From Parvibaculum sp046297875 (lineage in GTDB: Bacteria > Pseudomonadota > Alphaproteobacteria > Parvibaculales > Parvibaculaceae), in NCBI RefSeq assembly GCF_046297875.1, contig NZ_JBKBHD010000001.1, positions 1,302,001 through 1,366,000 on the forward strand: a stretch of 64,000 nucleotides of DNA, written 5' to 3'. The position numbers and the translations under genes are program-made. Below the pieces are notes generated by a model, which saw only the letters and a list, made by a program, of their open reading frames with translations, was not told where the DNA came from and searched no databases. The stretch's first letter is position 1. Each line of letters starts with the position of its first letter. This document shows positions 24,645 through 32,112 of the stretch, one piece after another.

Positions 24645-25367
24645 TCAGAGGCGTCCACCGCGCCAGATCACGCGGCCAAGGATCTTTATCTTGCCGAGCG
24701 CCCCGGACTCAACCTCTTCGGCGGGGTATCGGGAGGCATTGTCGCTCGAGACGGTAATGCCGCCGTCGAGCCTTATCTGCAGCCGCCTGACCGTCAATGC
24801 GCCTCCGCTTGCGAAGATATAGACGCCATTGCCTCGCAATTTGGGCTCGGAGGTGTCGGCGAGCAGCAGGTCTCCGGGCGCTATCGAGGGCAGCATGGCG
24901 TCGTCGGCTGCTTCGACGGCCACGAGGTCGGCGGCATCCGTCTTGAGGTCGCGGCTGATGAAATCGCGGCGGAAGGAAAGCGTGTCGAGCATGGTGCGAT
25001 CCTCGACGGTCATGCGCAGTCCGTCGTCCCCTTCGATCGCCCTGAGCGTCAGCTTCGGCACAAGGACATGACGCCCGTCCCCGCCGATTTCACCACGCCT
25101 GATCTCTCGCGTACCGAGTTCCGAAAAACCGGGGGCGGAGCGGCCGGGCGCGGCATCCTCGTGCCGCATCGTGCCTTCGCCGGTCAGAACCCAGTTGATG
25201 TCGAAGCCTTCGCCCGAGAGATGTGCGAGGACATGGGCATTGGGCGAGGCGTTTTCGAGTTCGTAGTTCTGCCAGGTAGTGCCGGAGACGCCGACTCGCC
25301 GGCCCATTTTCTTCTGCGAAAGACCAAGAAACTTGCGTATGCCGCCAAGGCGCGCTGAAACGCTCAT
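24645..25367 (-). CDS. S24-like repressor with XRE-type HTH, catalytic residues replaced
   Basis: A 240-residue protein with an N-terminal XRE-type helix-turn-helix (residues about 5-45, SQKKMGRRVGVSGTTWQNYE) and a C-terminal S24/LexA/CI-type fold. In LexA the active Ser lies in GDSM; the matching stretch here is DDAMLPSIAPGD, with Ala157. The Lys in VKRL is Arg194 (TVRRLQ). Both catalytic residues thus look lost, so self-cleavage is unlikely. It resembles phage-type repressors that are not cut. The start at 25367 gives a complete HTH. Palindromes upstream (25482-25517) may be its operators. Confidence 0.82.
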   Translation of the reverse strand: MSVSARLGGIRKFLGLSQKKMGRRVGVSGTTWQNYELENASPNAHVLAHLSGEGFDINWVLTGEGTMRHEDAAPGRSAPGFSELGTREIRRGEIGGDGRHVLVPKLTLRAIEGDDGLRMTVEDRTMLDTLSFRRDFISRDLKTDAADLVAVEAADDAMLPSIAPGDLLLADTSEPKLRGNGVYIFASGGALTVRRLQIRLDGGITVSSDNASRYPAEEVESGALGKIKILGRVIWRGGRL

Positions 25368-25679
25368 TCGCCTCTCCAGGGGCAAAAGGCGTGCGCGGAT
25401 TTCCGGCTGTTGCCAAGAGCCTTTGATTTGGCTGGGTCTTTTGGGAGCAATGGCCTGACCAAAAAGATTACGCCTGAATGCCAAGAAATCTTGTTTAATT
25501 ATGCAAAGATATCTTTGTATCTTTTGCCTGGCGAATACCAACAAAGTTATATCAGTGGAGGCCGCGTTGCGCCAATCGATGCCGATCCCTGAAAAGCGCC
25601 CCTCGATCCATTCTGGCAAGTATCCAGCGTTTTCGAAGCCTGCTTCGGCAGGCCTGCATGTGCTTGTTGCTGGAAATAG
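25368..25679. promoter_or_regulatory. AT-rich leader of the repressor gene
   Basis: This gene-free stretch is markedly AT-rich in its middle and contains repeats of the pattern AAGAWATCTT (see 25482-25517) and further AAGAT/ATCTT half-sites near 25463 and 25519. On the minus strand CATAAT lies between the two repeats, a possible -10. The other 150 or so bases show nothing recognisable. Confidence 0.5.
25482..25517. promoter_or_regulatory. Two candidate repressor operators
   Basis: CAAGAAATCTTG at 25482-25493 and the perfect palindrome CAAAGATATCTTTG at 25504-25517 share the core AAGAWATCTT. Their centres are 23 bases apart, near two helical turns. They lie about 115-150 bases upstream of the S24-like repressor start and could be its autoregulatory sites. 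Confidence 0.5.
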
Positions 25680-25756
25680 TGGTGACCCCGGCGCGATTCG
25701 AACGCGCGACCCTCAGATTAGGAATCTGATGCTCTATCCTGCTGAGCTACGGGGCC
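25680..25756 (-). tRNA. tRNA-Arg (CCT anticodon)
   Basis: Read on the minus strand from 25756, the sequence folds into a full cloverleaf: acceptor GGCCCCG with CGGGGTC, D-arm GCTC..GAGC, anticodon loop TTCCTAA giving CCT, and T-arm GCGCG TTCGAAT CGCGC. Position 73 is A and CCA is encoded in the genome (25680-25682). Length is 77 bases. The CCT anticodon reads AGG. No integrated element or duplicated 3' end is seen beside it. Confidence 0.97.
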
Positions 25757-25863
25757 TCCCGGCAATGCGGCGTAACAGCTGCGCAACCGCCTTGCGCCGC
25801 GCAACCTACGTCAGGTCAGCGGGAGCCGCAATCATCCGAAGTTCAACCGCCAATTATCATCCT

Positions 25864-25892
25864 TTGCCTTATGTGGCGGTTACGCCTAAATA
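25864..25892 (+). promoter_or_regulatory. Candidate promoter of the response-regulator gene
   Basis: TTGCCT (25864-25869), a 17-base spacer and TAAATA (25887-25892) resemble a housekeeping promoter. A second possible -10, TATACT, is at 25899-25904. The region is AT-rich compared with surroundings. The start codon follows about 115 bases downstream. Confidence 0.4.
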
Positions 25893-26013
25893 TGTACCTA
25901 TACTCTTTAAGGTTGATTCTGGTTGTATGGGCGCACCTTCCGCACGCTTGAATTGTGGAATGCGCGGCGTTGGTCGCGTGGCAAGTCATTCGGCGCGCCG
26001 GGAGGGCAATTGA

Positions 26014-26667
26014 ATGCGCATCCTGGTCACGGGGCATCAGCCGATATTCTGCGCGGGACTTTCGTCCATTGCGAACCGGATTTATCCCGGCTCCGATATC
26101 GTGCTTGGTGCGGTGCTTCATGCCGGCGCTCTTCCTTCAGCCGATGATTTTTCCCTGATCCTCGCCGATATAGGCAACCCGTCATCGCCCTCCGAGATTG
26201 ATGCATTCGCCGAATTCGCCTCGCGGACGAGCGCCCGGATCGTCGTATTCAGCGATCGTGTGTCGCCGGGTTTTGTGCGGCATGTCATGGATCTTGGTAT
26301 TGCCGGGTTCATTCCCAAGACGGTTGCGGTCGATCTTGCGGAGAGTGCGCTGCGGCTGGTCGAACTGGGTGGCCGCTATGTGCCCGACATTCTGCTGACG
26401 TCGCAGGCAGAGGGCTTTGCGGAGGCGCCCCAGTCCTTTTTTGCCGCAAGCCATCAGAAGCTCACGCCGCGCCAGCGCGAAGTGCTGCAGGAAATCGGCA
26501 AGGGCAAATCGAATCAGGAAATCGCGCAAGTGCTGGGCATTTCCATTGCCACGGTAAAGCTTCACGTGAATGCGATCCTGCAGGCGCTCGGCGTCCGCAA
26601 TCGCACGGAGGCGGCAATCATTGCGTTGCGCGCACAGGAAGCACATCCAGAGGAGGGGTCCGCCTGA
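26014..26667 (+). CDS. NarL/FixJ-type response regulator with atypical receiver
   Basis: A 217-residue protein with an N-terminal receiver-like domain (1-125) and a C-terminal LuxR-type HTH (LTPRQREVLQEIGKGKSNQEIAQVLGISIATVKLHV). The phosphoacceptor Asp52 (LILADIGNP), Ser80 and Lys102 (FIPKT) are in place, but the acidic pair normally near residue 6-8 is ILVTGHQP here, so the metal site is incomplete. It may bind DNA without phosphorylation. GGGAGGGCAATTGA precedes the ATG. It overlaps with the SNase-like gene that follows and is not paired with a kinase here. Confidence 0.85.
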   Translation: MRILVTGHQPIFCAGLSSIANRIYPGSDIVLGAVLHAGALPSADDFSLILADIGNPSSPSEIDAFAEFASRTSARIVVFSDRVSPGFVRHVMDLGIAGFIPKTVAVDLAESALRLVELGGRYVPDILLTSQAEGFAEAPQSFFAASHQKLTPRQREVLQEIGKGKSNQEIAQVLGISIATVKLHVNAILQALGVRNRTEAAIIALRAQEAHPEEGSA

Positions 26668-27608
26668 TCGATCGGTTTGTCCGGCTGGCGGCTTCCCGGC
26701 CCTGGCGTTTGGCCGGGGTGCTTTTCATCGTCTTTTGTGTGCCTTCGTTCGTTGCTATTGCAGCGATCGGTCAGAGCGCCGAGCCTTCCGGAAATGATGC
26801 GATTGAAGCTCCGGCTCTTACCTCCGGCGATTGTTCGCTTCAGGCCGGAGAGGTAGTGCGCATTGCCGGCGTCGTCGATGGCGACACACTGTTGCTCGAC
26901 GATGGCAGGGAAGTTCGGCTCAAGGGCATTCAGGCACCGAAACTACCGCTGGGCAGAAGCAATTTCACGGCATGGCCGCTTGCGGATGAGGCAAAGGCCC
27001 GGCTTGAGGAACTCGCCAATGGTGCCTCAGCGCAGCTTCGATATGGCGGCGCTCGCGGCGACCGGCATGGGCGCATCCTTGCGCATGTGTTCGTGCCGCA
27101 AGCGGGGCAGCGCGTGTGGCTTCAGCAGGCAATGCTCGATCAAGGTCTCGCGCGTGTCTACACCTTCAAGGACAATCGCGCCTGTGCGGCGTTGCTGCTC
27201 GAGGTGGAGCGCGGGGCGCGCGCGGCTCGGCGAGGCATCTGGTCCGAACCTTTCTACGCGATTCGGGGTGCGGCGGATGTCGACGGCCTCAACCGGCTTC
27301 TCGGCAGGTTCGAGATTGTGGAAGGCACCGTCCAATCGGCAGCCCTTGTTCGCGGCCGCCTCTATCTCAATTTCGGCGAGGATTATCGCAGCGACTTCAC
27401 GGTGACAGTGGGCGAGCGCGACATCAGGATTTTCCTTCAGGACGGGCATTGGGCTAGCTTGTTCCAGGGCGGCGAAGAGCGTTCACGTTCGCTGGAAGGG
27501 CTGAACGGGAAGACGGTTCGTGTGCGCGGCTGGCTTGCGCGGAACAACGGGCCGGAGATAGTGGTAACTCATCCCGAGCAGATCGAGTTCACAGGGAATC
27601 AGGACTGA
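26664..27608 (+). CDS. Membrane-anchored SNase-like (thermonuclease-fold) protein
   Basis: A protein of about 314 residues with a single N-terminal hydrophobic segment (LAGVLFIVFCVPSFVAIAAIG) and a staphylococcal-nuclease fold. RIAGVVDGDTLLLDDG and VRLKGIQAPKLP match the nuclease core, and GDRHGRILAHVF the second part. The Arg of VRL and the second Arg are kept, but the active-site Glu position is Lys (QAPK), so nuclease activity is uncertain. The CTG at 26664 overlaps the upstream TGA as CTGA and has AGGAGGGG 6 bases ahead; the first standard start is TTG 26709 without a good ribosome-binding site. A C-terminal OB-like region follows. Confidence 0.75.
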   Translation: MIDRFVRLAASRPWRLAGVLFIVFCVPSFVAIAAIGQSAEPSGNDAIEAPALTSGDCSLQAGEVVRIAGVVDGDTLLLDDGREVRLKGIQAPKLPLGRSNFTAWPLADEAKARLEELANGASAQLRYGGARGDRHGRILAHVFVPQAGQRVWLQQAMLDQGLARVYTFKDNRACAALLLEVERGARAARRGIWSEPFYAIRGAADVDGLNRLLGRFEIVEGTVQSAALVRGRLYLNFGEDYRSDFTVTVGERDIRIFLQDGHWASLFQGGEERSRSLEGLNGKTVRVRGWLARNNGPEIVVTHPEQIEFTGNQD

Positions 27609-27667
27609 CGAACATGCCATTCCCGGCTGTCACAATGAAGCATTGCGGAACCTTGCTGCAGCCAACC

Positions 27668-29125
27668 ATGCTGCGAAAGTACTTGCCATTCGCGGCGCTG
27701 ATTGTGGCGGTCTGCCTCGGTGTTACTGGTTGCACGACAAATCCGGCGACCGGAGCGCGTCAGATCACGCCGATCATGTCGCCCACCGACGAAGCAAAGG
27801 CCGGTGCAGCAGCGCATCCCAAAATTCTCAAGGCCTATGGTGGTGCTTACAGCGACGAAAAACTGGGTGCCTATGTGACGGACGTAACGGCGAGGATCGT
27901 TCGCGCGACGAATCAGCCGGAAAGTCTCTATCGCGTCACCGTGCTCAACAGTCCCGTCGTCAATGCATTCGCGTTGCCCGGCGGCTATGTCTATGTGACG
28001 CGCGGGTTGATGTCGCTTGCGAACGACGAAGCCGAACTCGCAAGCGTCATTGGCCATGAGATTGGCCACGTGGCTGCGCGGCATTCAGCACAGCGTCACA
28101 CCGCTGCAGTCGGCACTTCGGTGCTTGGCGCCGTACTCGGTGCGGTCGTGGGAAGCAGTGCCGTCAATCAGGTTCTCGGGCTTGGCAGCCAGGGACTGCT
28201 CGCTAGCTATTCGCGCGATCAGGAGTATGAGGCGGATCTTCTTGGTATCCGTTATCTCGTCAATGCCGGGTATGATCCCTTTGCTGCGGCCGATTTTCTT
28301 GGTTCGATGAACGCGAAACACTTGCTCGAGGCGAAGCTTCGCAACACGGCGCAGAGCAACTCGCAGACCAGCTGGCTCGCAAGTCATCCAGCAACGCCGG
28401 CGCGTATCGAGGCTGCCCTGGGTCATGCGCGTGATTCCGGTATCGGTCGCAGCGCCGGAGAGCGAAATCGCGATGTCTATCTTTCAGCTATCGACAACAT
28501 GCTTTATGGCGACGATCCGGCAGAGGGCATCGTTCGGGACAACAGGTTCGTTCATCCCGAGCTTCGTTTTGCATTCGAAGCGCCCCCGGGTTTCGTCATC
28601 GTCAATGCGCCTTCGCAAGTCTCGATCCAGGGGCCGGATCGCACGATTGCCAAGTTCGACATGGGGAACAAGCCGGCCGGACAGGAGATTGGCGACTATC
28701 TCGCCAACAGCTGGGCGAGCGGCGTTCGGATAGGCAATGTCGAGCGCTTCAACGTCAATGGGATGAAGGCTGCGACCGCACCGGCCGTCATCGGCGACTA
28801 CAATGCGCAGCTTATCGCAATCGAATTCGCGCCGGATCAGGTCAGCCGCTTTATTCTGGGCACATTGCCGCAGGCAGGCCAGAAATATGCACCTGCGCTT
28901 CGGGAAATGGTGATGAGCTTCAGGAAGATTTCTGCGACGGAGGCCAAGGCAGTGAAACCCTTGCGTCTGCGGATCATCACAGCGCGGCAAGGCGATACCG
29001 TCCTGTCGCTCGCACGGCGCATGATCTATTCCGATCATCAGGCCGAACGTTTCCGCGTTTTGAACGGCCTATCGGCTGGTGAAGGCGTGGTGGCCGGCGC
29101 GCGGTACAAGATCGTCACGGAATAG
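27668..29125 (+). CDS. M48-family lipoprotein metalloprotease with C-terminal LysM-like region
   Basis: A 485-residue periplasmic or outer-membrane lipoprotein. MLRKYLPFAALIVAVCLGVTGC is a lipoprotein signal peptide with the lipidated Cys in VTGC. The M48 zinc motif HEIGH is in ASVIGHEIGHVAARH and the third ligand Glu is probably in DQEYEADLLG. A LysM-like stretch (RQGDTVLSLARRMIYSD...AERFRVLNGLSAGEGVVAGARYKIV) ends the protein and could bind peptidoglycan. The start at 27668 is chosen because the signal peptide is then regular; ATG 27614 is an alternative. It follows the SNase gene closely. Confidence 0.88.
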   Translation: MLRKYLPFAALIVAVCLGVTGCTTNPATGARQITPIMSPTDEAKAGAAAHPKILKAYGGAYSDEKLGAYVTDVTARIVRATNQPESLYRVTVLNSPVVNAFALPGGYVYVTRGLMSLANDEAELASVIGHEIGHVAARHSAQRHTAAVGTSVLGAVLGAVVGSSAVNQVLGLGSQGLLASYSRDQEYEADLLGIRYLVNAGYDPFAAADFLGSMNAKHLLEAKLRNTAQSNSQTSWLASHPATPARIEAALGHARDSGIGRSAGERNRDVYLSAIDNMLYGDDPAEGIVRDNRFVHPELRFAFEAPPGFVIVNAPSQVSIQGPDRTIAKFDMGNKPAGQEIGDYLANSWASGVRIGNVERFNVNGMKAATAPAVIGDYNAQLIAIEFAPDQVSRFILGTLPQAGQKYAPALREMVMSFRKISATEAKAVKPLRLRIITARQGDTVLSLARRMIYSDHQAERFRVLNGLSAGEGVVAGARYKIVTE

Positions 29126-29127
29126 GC

Positions 29128-30012
29128 TCAGGCGAGGAGGCCCGCTTCCTCGGGATTGGGCACCTTCGCAAGAAGTGCGTCGCGCATCTTCTTCATGGCT
29201 GCGTGTTCAATCTGGCGGACGCGTTCCTTGGAAATGCCGAGCCTTTCGCCCAGCATTTCAAGCGTCACGGCGTCTTCGCGCAGGCGCCGTTCGCGAATGA
29301 TCACCAGTTCGCGCTCGCTCAGCGTCTCGAGCGCACTTTCGATCCATTGCGTGCGCTTCTCGGTGTCATGCGCTTCCATCACTTCTTCGTCGGGCAGCGG
29401 CCGGTCGCAGGTGAGGAGATCCTGCCACTCGGCCATGTTCTCCGATGAGGCATCGCTGACAGGCGCGTTGAGCGAGCGGTCGCCGGCCATCAGGCGCGCA
29501 TCGACCGCGGCGACATCCTTCGTGCCGACGCCAAGGCGCTCCGCGATGAAGATGCGATCATCCTCCGTCAGGTTCTGACGTGTACCATTGTCGATCAAGG
29601 CGCGCAGCCGGCGCAGATTGAAAAACAGAGACTTGTGCGCCGCCGTTGTGCCCGTGCGCACGATAGACCAGTTGCGCAGGATGTAGTCCTGGATCGCTGC
29701 GCGGATCCACCATGTCGCATAGGTCGAGAAGCGAACGCCGCGCTCCGGCTCGAAGCGCGCGGCCGCCTGCATCAGGCCGACATTGCCTTCCTGGACCAGA
29801 TCGCCATAGGGAAGGCCGTAGTTGCGGAAGCGTGTGGCAAGCGAGATGACGAGGCGCATATAGGCGCGCGTCAGTTCATGCAGGGCGTGTTCGTCCCTGT
29901 CCTGCTTCCAGCGCCTGGCGAGCTCGAATTCGCGCACTTCGTCGAGAAGCGGCACGGTCATGGCCCGCTTCATGAATCTGCGATTGGCTCGTTGTGTCTC
30001 TGGAGTGTCCAT
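29128..30012 (-). CDS. rpoH: RNA polymerase sigma-32 type factor (RpoH)
   Basis: A 294-residue sigma factor of the RpoH group, directing heat-shock and related stress genes. Region 2 is YGLPYGDLVQEGNVGLMQAAARFEPERGVRFSTYATWWIRAAIQDYILRNW, followed by the RpoH box in HKSLFFNLRRLR, and region 4 has LGERLGISKERVRQIEHAAMKKMR. The start at 30012 (MDTPETQRAN) is chosen over a longer frame that begins in a non-conserved, hairpin-rich leader. It faces the M48 gene across 2 bases and ends the minus-strand run from the helicase to carD. Alphaproteobacteria often have more than one RpoH; whether this is the main copy is not decidable here. Confidence 0.88.
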   Translation of the reverse strand: MDTPETQRANRRFMKRAMTVPLLDEVREFELARRWKQDRDEHALHELTRAYMRLVISLATRFRNYGLPYGDLVQEGNVGLMQAAARFEPERGVRFSTYATWWIRAAIQDYILRNWSIVRTGTTAAHKSLFFNLRRLRALIDNGTRQNLTEDDRIFIAERLGVGTKDVAAVDARLMAGDRSLNAPVSDASSENMAEWQDLLTCDRPLPDEEVMEAHDTEKRTQWIESALETLSERELVIIRERRLREDAVTLEMLGERLGISKERVRQIEHAAMKKMRDALLAKVPNPEEAGLLA

Positions 30013-30160
30013 GTGTATCACCCGTTCACTCCTCTTCCTACGCTGCGGGTCCGGTTTCGGACCACCGCTACGCGGCGGTTTTCTTTCGCGGTGTCCTCCC
30101 AAAAAAACCGATGAAACAGCGAAATGTTCCTTTCATTTCCGCTAGTTGATCGCAAAAGCG

Positions 30161-30187
30161 AAAAAGCCCGGCACGAGGCCGGGCTTT
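30161..30187 (-). terminator. Terminator of the CarD gene
   Basis: A perfect 10-bp stem (30163-30172 with 30178-30187) with a 5-base loop. On the minus strand a T run follows. It lies 24 bases after the CarD stop and separates it from rpoH. Confidence 0.8.
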
Positions 30188-30210
30188 CCGTATCCTGCTG
30201 ACAGAGCGGC

Positions 30211-31248
30211 TTATGCCGCTTCGCTGCTTGCCTCGTCGGGCTTGTCGGATTTTTCGCGCTTGGCCGTGCCCTGAAGGGCCTGTTCCACCCGCTCGATGGC
30301 TGCATCCTCGCCGATCCGCTCGACAGCCGCGACTTCGCGGGCCATGCGGTCGAGTGCGGCCTCATAGAGCTGACGTTCGGAATAGGACTGTTCCGGCTGA
30401 CGCTCGGAACGATAGAGGTCGCGGACTACCTCGGCGATGGAGATCAGATCGCCGGAGTTGATCTTCGCTTCGTATTCCTGTGCGCGGCGGCTCCACATGG
30501 TGCGCTTGATGCGGGCGCGGCCACGCAGCGTTTCGATCGCGGAGTCGACGACGCCGGAGTCGGAAAGCTTGCGCATGCCGACAGCATTCGCCTTGTTGGT
30601 GGGAACGCGCAGCGTCATCTTTTCCTTGTCGAAATTGATGACAAAGAGTTCCAGCCGGTGGCCGGCTACTTCCTGTTCCTGGATTTCGAGAATCTGGCCC
30701 ACGCCATGCGCGGGATAGACCACGAATTCCTTGGCCTTGAAGTTCGGCTTCGGCGCAGCGGGTTTCGCCGGTTCGGCCTTGGCCTTGGGCGCCTCGGGCT
30801 TTGCTGCTGCCGCGGGCTTCGGCGCCACGGCCTGTTTGGCCGGTGCCGGCTGTGCGGTCGCCTTGCTTGCCTTTTCGGCGCGGCTCCTGGCGGCGGCCAT
30901 CAGCTTGCTTGCGGCATTGCTGGGGCGGGTGCCAAGTTTCTTTTCGGCAGCCGCCTTTGCGGCGGGTTTCTCGGCGGCGCTCTTGGCCGCCGGTTTTGCC
31001 GGAGCGGCTTTCGCCTTTGGCTTGGCGGCGGCCTTTGCCGCGGGTTTAGCGGCTTGCTTCGCCTTGGCCGGTGCTTTCGCCTTCGCAGCAGGCTTTGCTG
31101 CCGCCTTGGTCTTGGGCGCCGATTTCGTTGCCTTTGTCTTGGCAGGCGCCGCCTTGGCGGGCGTCTTCGCTGCCGGTTTCGCAGGCGCGGCCTTCGACTT
31201 TGCAGATGCCGATTTGGACTTGGGGGTCTTTGTCGTTTTGCTCGCCAT
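30211..31248 (-). CDS. CarD-family regulator with long histone-H1-like N-terminal tail
   Basis: A 345-residue protein. The first 168 residues are almost only Ala, Lys and Pro with Ser/Thr (for example AAKPAAKAKAPAKAKQAAKP), which is the composition of histone H1 C-terminal and bacterial H1-like tails. Residues from about 170 on are a CarD domain (FVVYPAHGVGQILEIQEQEVAG, then KANAVGMRKLS and KRTMWSRRAQEY), known to bind RNA polymerase and DNA at promoters. The usual alphaproteobacterial CarD has about 170 residues and no such tail. The start at 31248 is MASKTTK; an upstream extension does not look coding. It follows fdxA and precedes rpoH on the same strand. Confidence 0.88.
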   Translation of the reverse strand: MASKTTKTPKSKSASAKSKAAPAKPAAKTPAKAAPAKTKATKSAPKTKAAAKPAAKAKAPAKAKQAAKPAAKAAAKPKAKAAPAKPAAKSAAEKPAAKAAAEKKLGTRPSNAASKLMAAARSRAEKASKATAQPAPAKQAVAPKPAAAAKPEAPKAKAEPAKPAAPKPNFKAKEFVVYPAHGVGQILEIQEQEVAGHRLELFVINFDKEKMTLRVPTNKANAVGMRKLSDSGVVDSAIETLRGRARIKRTMWSRRAQEYEAKINSGDLISIAEVVRDLYRSERQPEQSYSERQLYEAALDRMAREVAAVERIGEDAAIERVEQALQGTAKREKSDKPDEASSEAA

Positions 31249-31712
31249 CGTCTCTACCTGTACCCAGCCTTTCCCAATTTCAAAGGCCGGAAGAAGGACA
31301 AGAACCTTTCTCACCGGCTTCGCGTTATCAAATCCCGCCTGACCTTCGCCTGTTCGTTCATCCGGCCGCCAAAAGGATCAAGCCAAAACAAGGTTCCGGC
31401 CTTCAAACCCATTCGTCGCAAACGAGGACCGAACCCATCGAATGGCAACCAACCCTGCCTTGCGTGACAATCCGGGGCATAGAACCGGCAACAAGGAAGG
31501 CAACCCATGCGCATCGGGCGACAGATAAAACTTTCGGTCAGGTGCGCTTTCTGTTCGCGGGAATTCTCAGTGCGACATATATAGCACAGAAACCCCGCCG
31601 ATGGAAGGCGGGGCACAAATAAGACAGTTAACACAGTGAGATAGGGCTATTTCCTCGCAGATTTCTGCGTCTTTTGCCCGTTCCAAGCCACCTGGAAAGC
31701 AGGTGGAAGAGG
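31249..31712. promoter_or_regulatory. Non-coding region between fdxA and carD
   Basis: No gene is convincing here. On the minus strand TTCCAT (31601-31606) and TATATA (31578-31583) are spaced by 17 bases and could be a promoter for carD, with a leader of about 330 bases. A 7-bp hairpin with 7-base loop (31593-31599 with 31607-31613) and a 6-bp hairpin (31688-31693 with 31701-31706) may terminate fdxA transcripts; neither has a clear T tract. Confidence 0.4.
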
Positions 31713-32051
31713 TCAATCCCCTTCGCCGGGTTCGGGGCTGAAATGCTCCTCGAACTTGCCGCTCACGCCCTGCCATTCGTCGGCATCGGCGGGCGGTTCC
31801 CGCTTTATGGTAATATTTGGCCATTTGGAGGCGTATTCGGTGTTGAGCTCCAGCCATTTCTCGAGGCCCGGTTCGGTATCCGGCTTGATCGCCTCGGCAG
31901 GGCATTCGGGCTCGCACACACCGCAATCGATGCATTCGTCCGGGTGGATGACCAGCATGTTCTCGCCCTCGTAGAAGCAGTCGACAGGGCAAACCTCCAC
32001 GCAATCCATATATTTGCAGCGGATGCAGGCTTCGGTCACGATATAGGTCAT
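31713..32051 (-). CDS. fdxA: Ferredoxin FdxA, 7Fe-8S type
   Basis: A 112-residue soluble ferredoxin. The N-terminal CIRCKYMDCVEVCPVDCFYEG and the second CIDCGVCEPECPAEAI give cysteine sets for one 3Fe-4S and one 4Fe-4S cluster, as in FdxA. A C-terminal acidic extension is typical of alphaproteobacterial members. The start at 32051 (MTYIVTEAC) is preceded by GGAGAGTGCG. It supplies electrons to an unknown partner. The gene is part of a minus-strand run from the helicase to carD. Confidence 0.92.
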   Translation of the reverse strand: MTYIVTEACIRCKYMDCVEVCPVDCFYEGENMLVIHPDECIDCGVCEPECPAEAIKPDTEPGLEKWLELNTEYASKWPNITIKREPPADADEWQGVSGKFEEHFSPEPGEGD

Positions 32052-32112
32052 CGCACTCTCCAGTGGTGCGGCGGGCCAATCCGCCAACACTAAGTTCGGG
32101 CCCGGACTTCTT

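Noticed and set aside
25680..25756. tRNA-Arg as an integration site
   Set aside because: No integrase, direct repeat of the 3' end, or change in gene content flanks it.
30062..30080. Hairpin in the rpoH leader as an RNA thermometer
   Set aside because: The hairpin is short and more than 50 bases upstream of the chosen start; it does not cover a ribosome-binding site.
30658..31467. Long plus-strand reading frame rich in Gly, Arg and Leu opposite carD
   Set aside because: It is the complement of the repetitive Ala/Lys/Pro tail and has no conserved pattern; repeat bias keeps it open.
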